A stretch of DNA of 55,152 nucleotides from the NCBI GenBank assembly GCA_013204985.1, contig JABMLG010000008.1:205477-260628 (forward strand), in the 5' to 3' direction. A program made the translations under genes and the position numbers. Position 1 is the first letter of the stretch. Every line of letters starts with the position of its first letter. The notes under the pieces are model-generated. The model was given only the letters and a program-made list of their open reading frames with translations, had not been told where the DNA came from and searched no databases. Positions 52,252 through 55,152 of this stretch are shown here, in pieces. This DNA is from Microbacteriaceae bacterium VKM Ac-2855. Lineage in GTDB: Bacteria > Actinomycetota > Actinomycetes > Actinomycetales > Microbacteriaceae.

Positions 52252-53171
52252 GCCGGCACCGACTCCCGGGTGCGTGGCAGGCGAACGGCGGCGGTCGAAA
52301 CCAAGGTGTACCACCACATGCCGGTTCCGAGGATGACGGACGCGTAGGACGCGACGAGCAGAACGGGCCCGATCGCGGCGAAAGAGGTACCGAGTTCCAC
52401 CCATCCGACCGATCCTCCCTCGAATCCCGTGCGCAGTCTGGACGTGCCATAGAGCGAGGAGAGGACGGCGCCGAGGTGTATGAGGAGTCCGCCGGATGTG
52501 ATCGCCAACACGTTCCTGGTTCGGAGGGTCCTCGTCTCTACGTCTTTCCCTTCATCGATCGACAAGGACGGGCGGGAGATTGAGAAGAGGGCGAGCGCGG
52601 CGAGCGCCACGATGGCCGCGATCGCGATCAGGCACGGAACCGCGAACCACCAGCCGTACGTCGTTGTGGACGCGCTGGAGTTCGATGACACTTTCACCTC
52701 GTACATCACGTATCTCCCGGCTTCGTCGGGACTCGAGATCAGGCCGGCGAAGGCGGTGACAGCGAGCAGCGTCATCACCGTGACGGCCGCGGTCCGCAGC
52801 CAGCCCTTCTGCGCGAACGTCGTCACCGTGCGCGGGGCGAGTTGAGCGGATCCGCGGGGCCCACGCGTAGGCCAGGGGACGATGACGAGGGCGACGGCTA
52901 TGAAGGTGAGGACGAGTGGGGCGGCGTACCTAACGAAAGGAAGGATCAGGAACACGTCGTCACCGAAGAAGGACACGAACTCGAGTGAAGAGTTCGAGAG
53001 CGCGGCGGAAACAAGCAGCATGCCGCTCAAGGCCAGGAGTATCGCTAGCCCAGTCAGAGCACGATTCGTTGATGGCAGGGCTCTGATCGACCGTCGGCGA
53101 AAGGCATAGGCGATGACGGCAAGAAGCAGGCCGCCCAGCGGTGGACCGTACACGAGCAAAAACAGAATCAT
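52248..53171 (-). CDS. Polytopic membrane protein cotranscribed with GntR regulator
   Basis: 307 aa with about eight membrane helices (ILFLLVYGPPLGGLLLAVIA, GLAILLALSGMLLVSAA, and more). A TTYGWWFAVPCLIAIAAIVA helix follows an extracytoplasmic loop. I do not recognise the family. The ATG at 53171 follows TGGGGGAAATC; an upstream extension would run through the operator. First gene of the two-gene transcript. Confidence 0.7.
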   Translation of the reverse strand: MILFLLVYGPPLGGLLLAVIAYAFRRRSIRALPSTNRALTGLAILLALSGMLLVSAALSNSSLEFVSFFGDDVFLILPFVRYAAPLVLTFIAVALVIVPWPTRGPRGSAQLAPRTVTTFAQKGWLRTAAVTVMTLLAVTAFAGLISSPDEAGRYVMYEVKVSSNSSASTTTYGWWFAVPCLIAIAAIVALAALALFSISRPSLSIDEGKDVETRTLRTRNVLAITSGGLLIHLGAVLSSLYGTSRLRTGFEGGSVGWVELGTSFAAIGPVLLVASYASVILGTGMWWYTLVSTAAVRLPRTRESVPA

Positions 53172-53186
53172 GCGATTTCCCCCAAA

Positions 53187-53231
53187 TGTGCCACTGCATT
53201 GACACATTAATTGTGTCAGTGCAGTGGCACA
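53187..53231. promoter_or_regulatory. 45-bp nested palindrome, probable GntR operator
   Basis: Outer arms TGTGCCACTGCA and TGCAGTGGCACA are perfect over 12 bp. Inner arms TGACACA and TGTGTCA share the same centre (53209). It ends 16 bp upstream of the membrane-protein ATG, so it must overlap the promoter or leader. Confidence 0.75.
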
Positions 53232-53562
53232 ATCTCAACAATTCGGGTTTGTCGTTCCGCGAAGATGATCGACGTTTCGAGGGCTGGGATTCCGGTCCTG
53301 CCGTTCATCTGTTGACTCGGAGCCATAGACGAATCCCCACCCCACCCCGGCCCGTTCCGTCGACGTGTCCCGCAACCAGTCGTCTCCCGGACCTACCGTC
53401 CGGAAAGACACGCCTGGCCTCAGAACCCCTAGCCGCTCAGTCAAACCGATCGTCATCGTCGCGGCGTCAGCATCCGCGATCATCTGGGTCGGCTACAAAT
53501 CGTGGTCATACTTCAGCTGACCAGCACGAGCGCCCCGGCTCAGATCTGGCCGATATCGTCGC
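53232..53562. other. Intergenic region with a possible tiny gene
   Basis: About 330 bp. The only coding candidate is the small frame at 53365-53520. An 82-aa minus-strand frame overlaps it but has no recognisable features. Confidence 0.4.
53365..53520 (+). CDS. Possible small membrane protein, 51 aa
   Basis: From a GTG at 53365 the frame reads VSRNQSSPGPTV at the start and ends with VKPIVIVAASASAIIWVGYK before a polar tail and stop. One membrane helix with a basic N-terminal side. No ribosome binding site is visible, so it could be chance. Confidence 0.3.
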   Translation: MSRNQSSPGPTVRKDTPGLRTPSRSVKPIVIVAASASAIIWVGYKSWSYFS

Positions 53563-54033
53563 TCAATCGAGCGCCGCCGGGTGGGCCGGTAAGAGCATTG
53601 CCCTTTGCCTAGGCAAGGTGATCGCCGGAAGCGCAGCCGTTGGCTCGTTCGAGAACGCTACGTAAGGCAATCCCCGCCTTCGTTTCTCAGGTTCATGCCC
53701 GATCGCGTCACGCCGGGTCCACCGATCACGGGCCCATTCCTCGCGGTAGATGTCCATCCGAAGGTGGCGCTCGCACCACCGCGCGGCCAGGTCGGCGGCT
53801 GACTCGGCTGACAGGGGTGCGCCCCTCATCGTGAGATCCCGTAGAGGGTCGGCGCCGTAGTGGTCGGCGGATAATTCGTCATCACCCCATGAGCCTTCGA
53901 GGAAAGGTACGCCGTGATCGTCCTCCACGTATCGCACCCAGAGGGTGGTGAGCCGACCGGACAATCCGGGCACCGTGATACCCACCACGACCTGCCTCGA
54001 TGGTCTCGCAGTGCGTGTGCGATGGCAGTACAT
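53563..54033 (-). CDS. Hypothetical protein, 156 aa
   Basis: Soluble, charged; LWVRYVEDDHGVPFLEGSWG and LSAESAADLAARWCERHLRM look like real coding sequence, but the first and last roughly 20 residues do not, so the ends may be wrong. No family recognised. Confidence 0.45.
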   Translation of the reverse strand: MYCHRTRTARPSRQVVVGITVPGLSGRLTTLWVRYVEDDHGVPFLEGSWGDDELSADHYGADPLRDLTMRGAPLSAESAADLAARWCERHLRMDIYREEWARDRWTRRDAIGHEPEKRRRGLPYVAFSNEPTAALPAITLPRQRAMLLPAHPAALD

Positions 54034-54301
54034 CCGTGTCCCACGCTTCGGCGCGAGCAGCGAGCTACCTCAAGAAGTCGCTCCCGCAGGGGCTAAGTGG
54101 AGGGAGACCCTCGGTCGAGAACCACTGTGTCGACGTCACGTAGAGATTCTGCATCACCTCGCGGTCTGCTGACGCGATGCCGGACGGAGCCGGCTGATAA
54201 AACCTGCGGGCGCTGGTGACAGCCACGACCCGTCATCGCGGGTTAGGTAGGACGCCTCTGATGGGCGCCGTGGCTGCGCGACGTGCCCTCCACCCGCGGC
54301 G

Positions 54302-54907
54302 TCACTCTAATCGTCGCTGGAGTTCCTTCGACAGCAGCGCGACCGACGAGCCTGCGAGGGGGAACAGTCCCAGGAGGCGCTGGTTTGCCGGCACCATGAT
54401 GAGCCGGCTGGCGCCTCGTTCGGTGGCCACCGTCACGTCGATTGCGAGGACGGAAAGATGTTGAAGGTGGTGCGGTGTGGTATCGATCGCGACGATGTCG
54501 CTGGTCGGGATGGACGCAACGAGACCAGGTTCCGAGCCGAAACTCCAGATCTCGAGCGCGCCCTGACCGAACGAGGCGAGGTAGGACCATCCCACGCGCG
54601 GCCCTCCATTCGCACCTGCGATCGCCTCGGTGAAAGGCCCCGCTAAACCATCGTCGTTCCTGGCGAGCAATACGGTGGCCGTCGGGTCTTGGATCCGGAG
54701 ACTCCTTATCGCTCGGATCTCTCGTCCATAGAAGAGCTCCGCTAGGAAGAGGCCCCCGACCAGCGCCGCGAGGAGTGCTGTTCCCACGTAGAAAACGGGG
54801 GAGGTAGAGGCAGTGGCGCCGGTCAGCACTACTGCGCCGAAAATCACGATGATGACCACAGGCAGCACCAAGAGGATCACGAGCCGTAGCGCGCCAGTAG
54901 CTTGCAA
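54302..54907 (-). CDS. Hypothetical membrane protein, 201 aa
   Basis: Two membrane helices near the N-terminus (LVILLVLPVVIIVIFGAVVL, VGTALLAALVGGLFLAELFY), then a roughly 130-aa cytoplasmic domain with GWSYLASFGQGALEIWSFGS and SRLIMVPANQRLLGLFPLAG, a pattern that may be a PH-like fold. I do not recognise the family. Start ATG at 54907. Confidence 0.6.
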   Translation of the reverse strand: MQATGALRLVILLVLPVVIIVIFGAVVLTGATASTSPVFYVGTALLAALVGGLFLAELFYGREIRAIRSLRIQDPTATVLLARNDDGLAGPFTEAIAGANGGPRVGWSYLASFGQGALEIWSFGSEPGLVASIPTSDIVAIDTTPHHLQHLSVLAIDVTVATERGASRLIMVPANQRLLGLFPLAGSSVALLSKELQRRLE

Positions 54908-55152
54908 TTCGCCTCCGCGAGTCGGGGGCCTCCGTTGGGTGACCCGCCGACCACGCTACTGCGCGGTCCACCTCGTTTTCGCCCACCCGATCCGGGATTC
55001 GATAGCTGGCGGATGAAGCCGCCCGAAGGAGCCTTCAGCGCCGTTGGCTACGTGACTGAGATCCCCTACTTTTGTGGCTCATCGCAATCCAGGGTGTAGT
55101 CGGGGTCTGAAGCCGCCGGTTTCGAGGAGCGATCGGGCGATGTAGTTGGTCA
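54908..55152. other. Right-edge sequence, unresolved
   Basis: No gene could be confirmed. From the right edge, a minus-strand frame ends around 55070 (TLDCDEPQK before a TAG), which could be the C-terminus of a gene cut by the window. I cannot identify it. Confidence 0.3.

Noticed and set aside
54980-55152. End of an insertion sequence at the right edge
   Set aside because: No inverted repeat or transposase motif could be confirmed in the visible part.

Overview
The window is high-GC DNA with dense, often overlapping genes, GTG starts and GAGGAG-type ribosome binding sites. An LAxTG sortase signal, a DtxR/IdeR-type iron box and sugar ABC operons that lack their own ATPase also point to an actinobacterium, most likely Microbacteriaceae (Microbacterium-like). 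The genus is inferred from gene content only. I saw no rRNA, tRNA, CRISPR array or intact insertion sequence.

Layout. 256-1158: orphan WcbI-like protein. 1311-4600: DauR-type regulator, ornithine cyclodeaminase/mu-crystallin-type enzyme, threonine-synthase-like PLP enzyme and a decayed asparaginase, translationally coupled. 4799-7016: adenine/adenosine deaminase and a beta-propeller lipoprotein. 7122-8861: a membrane-protein gene, then a divergent marR/membrane-protein pair enclosed by a 231-bp direct repeat that duplicates the 5' part of that gene; a 67-bp palindromic element occurs here and upstream of the deaminase gene. 9141-16456: three co-directional genes of unknown function (1128-aa beta-rich protein, fibronectin-III-repeat protein, papain-like protein), the best candidate for an undescribed system. 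16754-22757: five overlapping sugar-oxidation genes (two ThuA-like, three Gfo/Idh/MocA) divergent from a LacI regulator. 22812-25421: sortase-anchored surface protein with an aerolysin-like segment. 25871-27407: EamA transporter and XRE-cupin regulator around a shared palindrome. 27507-31227: ferric-siderophore ABC importer behind an iron box. 31428-31967: orphan Imm-5-like immunity protein. 32193-38904: sugar ABC importer and LacI regulator divergent from a glycogen-debranching-type glucosidase, with two operator-like palindromes between them. 39261-41841: small secreted or unknown proteins and a GNAT acetyltransferase. 42005-50230: AraC regulator, DUF5107-TPR protein, GH35 beta-galactosidase, cellulase-like glycosidase and a truncated mutarotase. 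50396-54907: mostly unknown proteins, plus a GntR/membrane-protein pair with a 45-bp palindromic operator.

Taken together, the window is a carbohydrate-acquisition and accessory region. Several sugar modules carry their own local regulator (LacI twice, AraC once), and they are interspersed with surface or secreted proteins and with signs of recent rearrangement: decayed asparaginase, truncated mutarotase, and the direct-repeat-bounded cassette.
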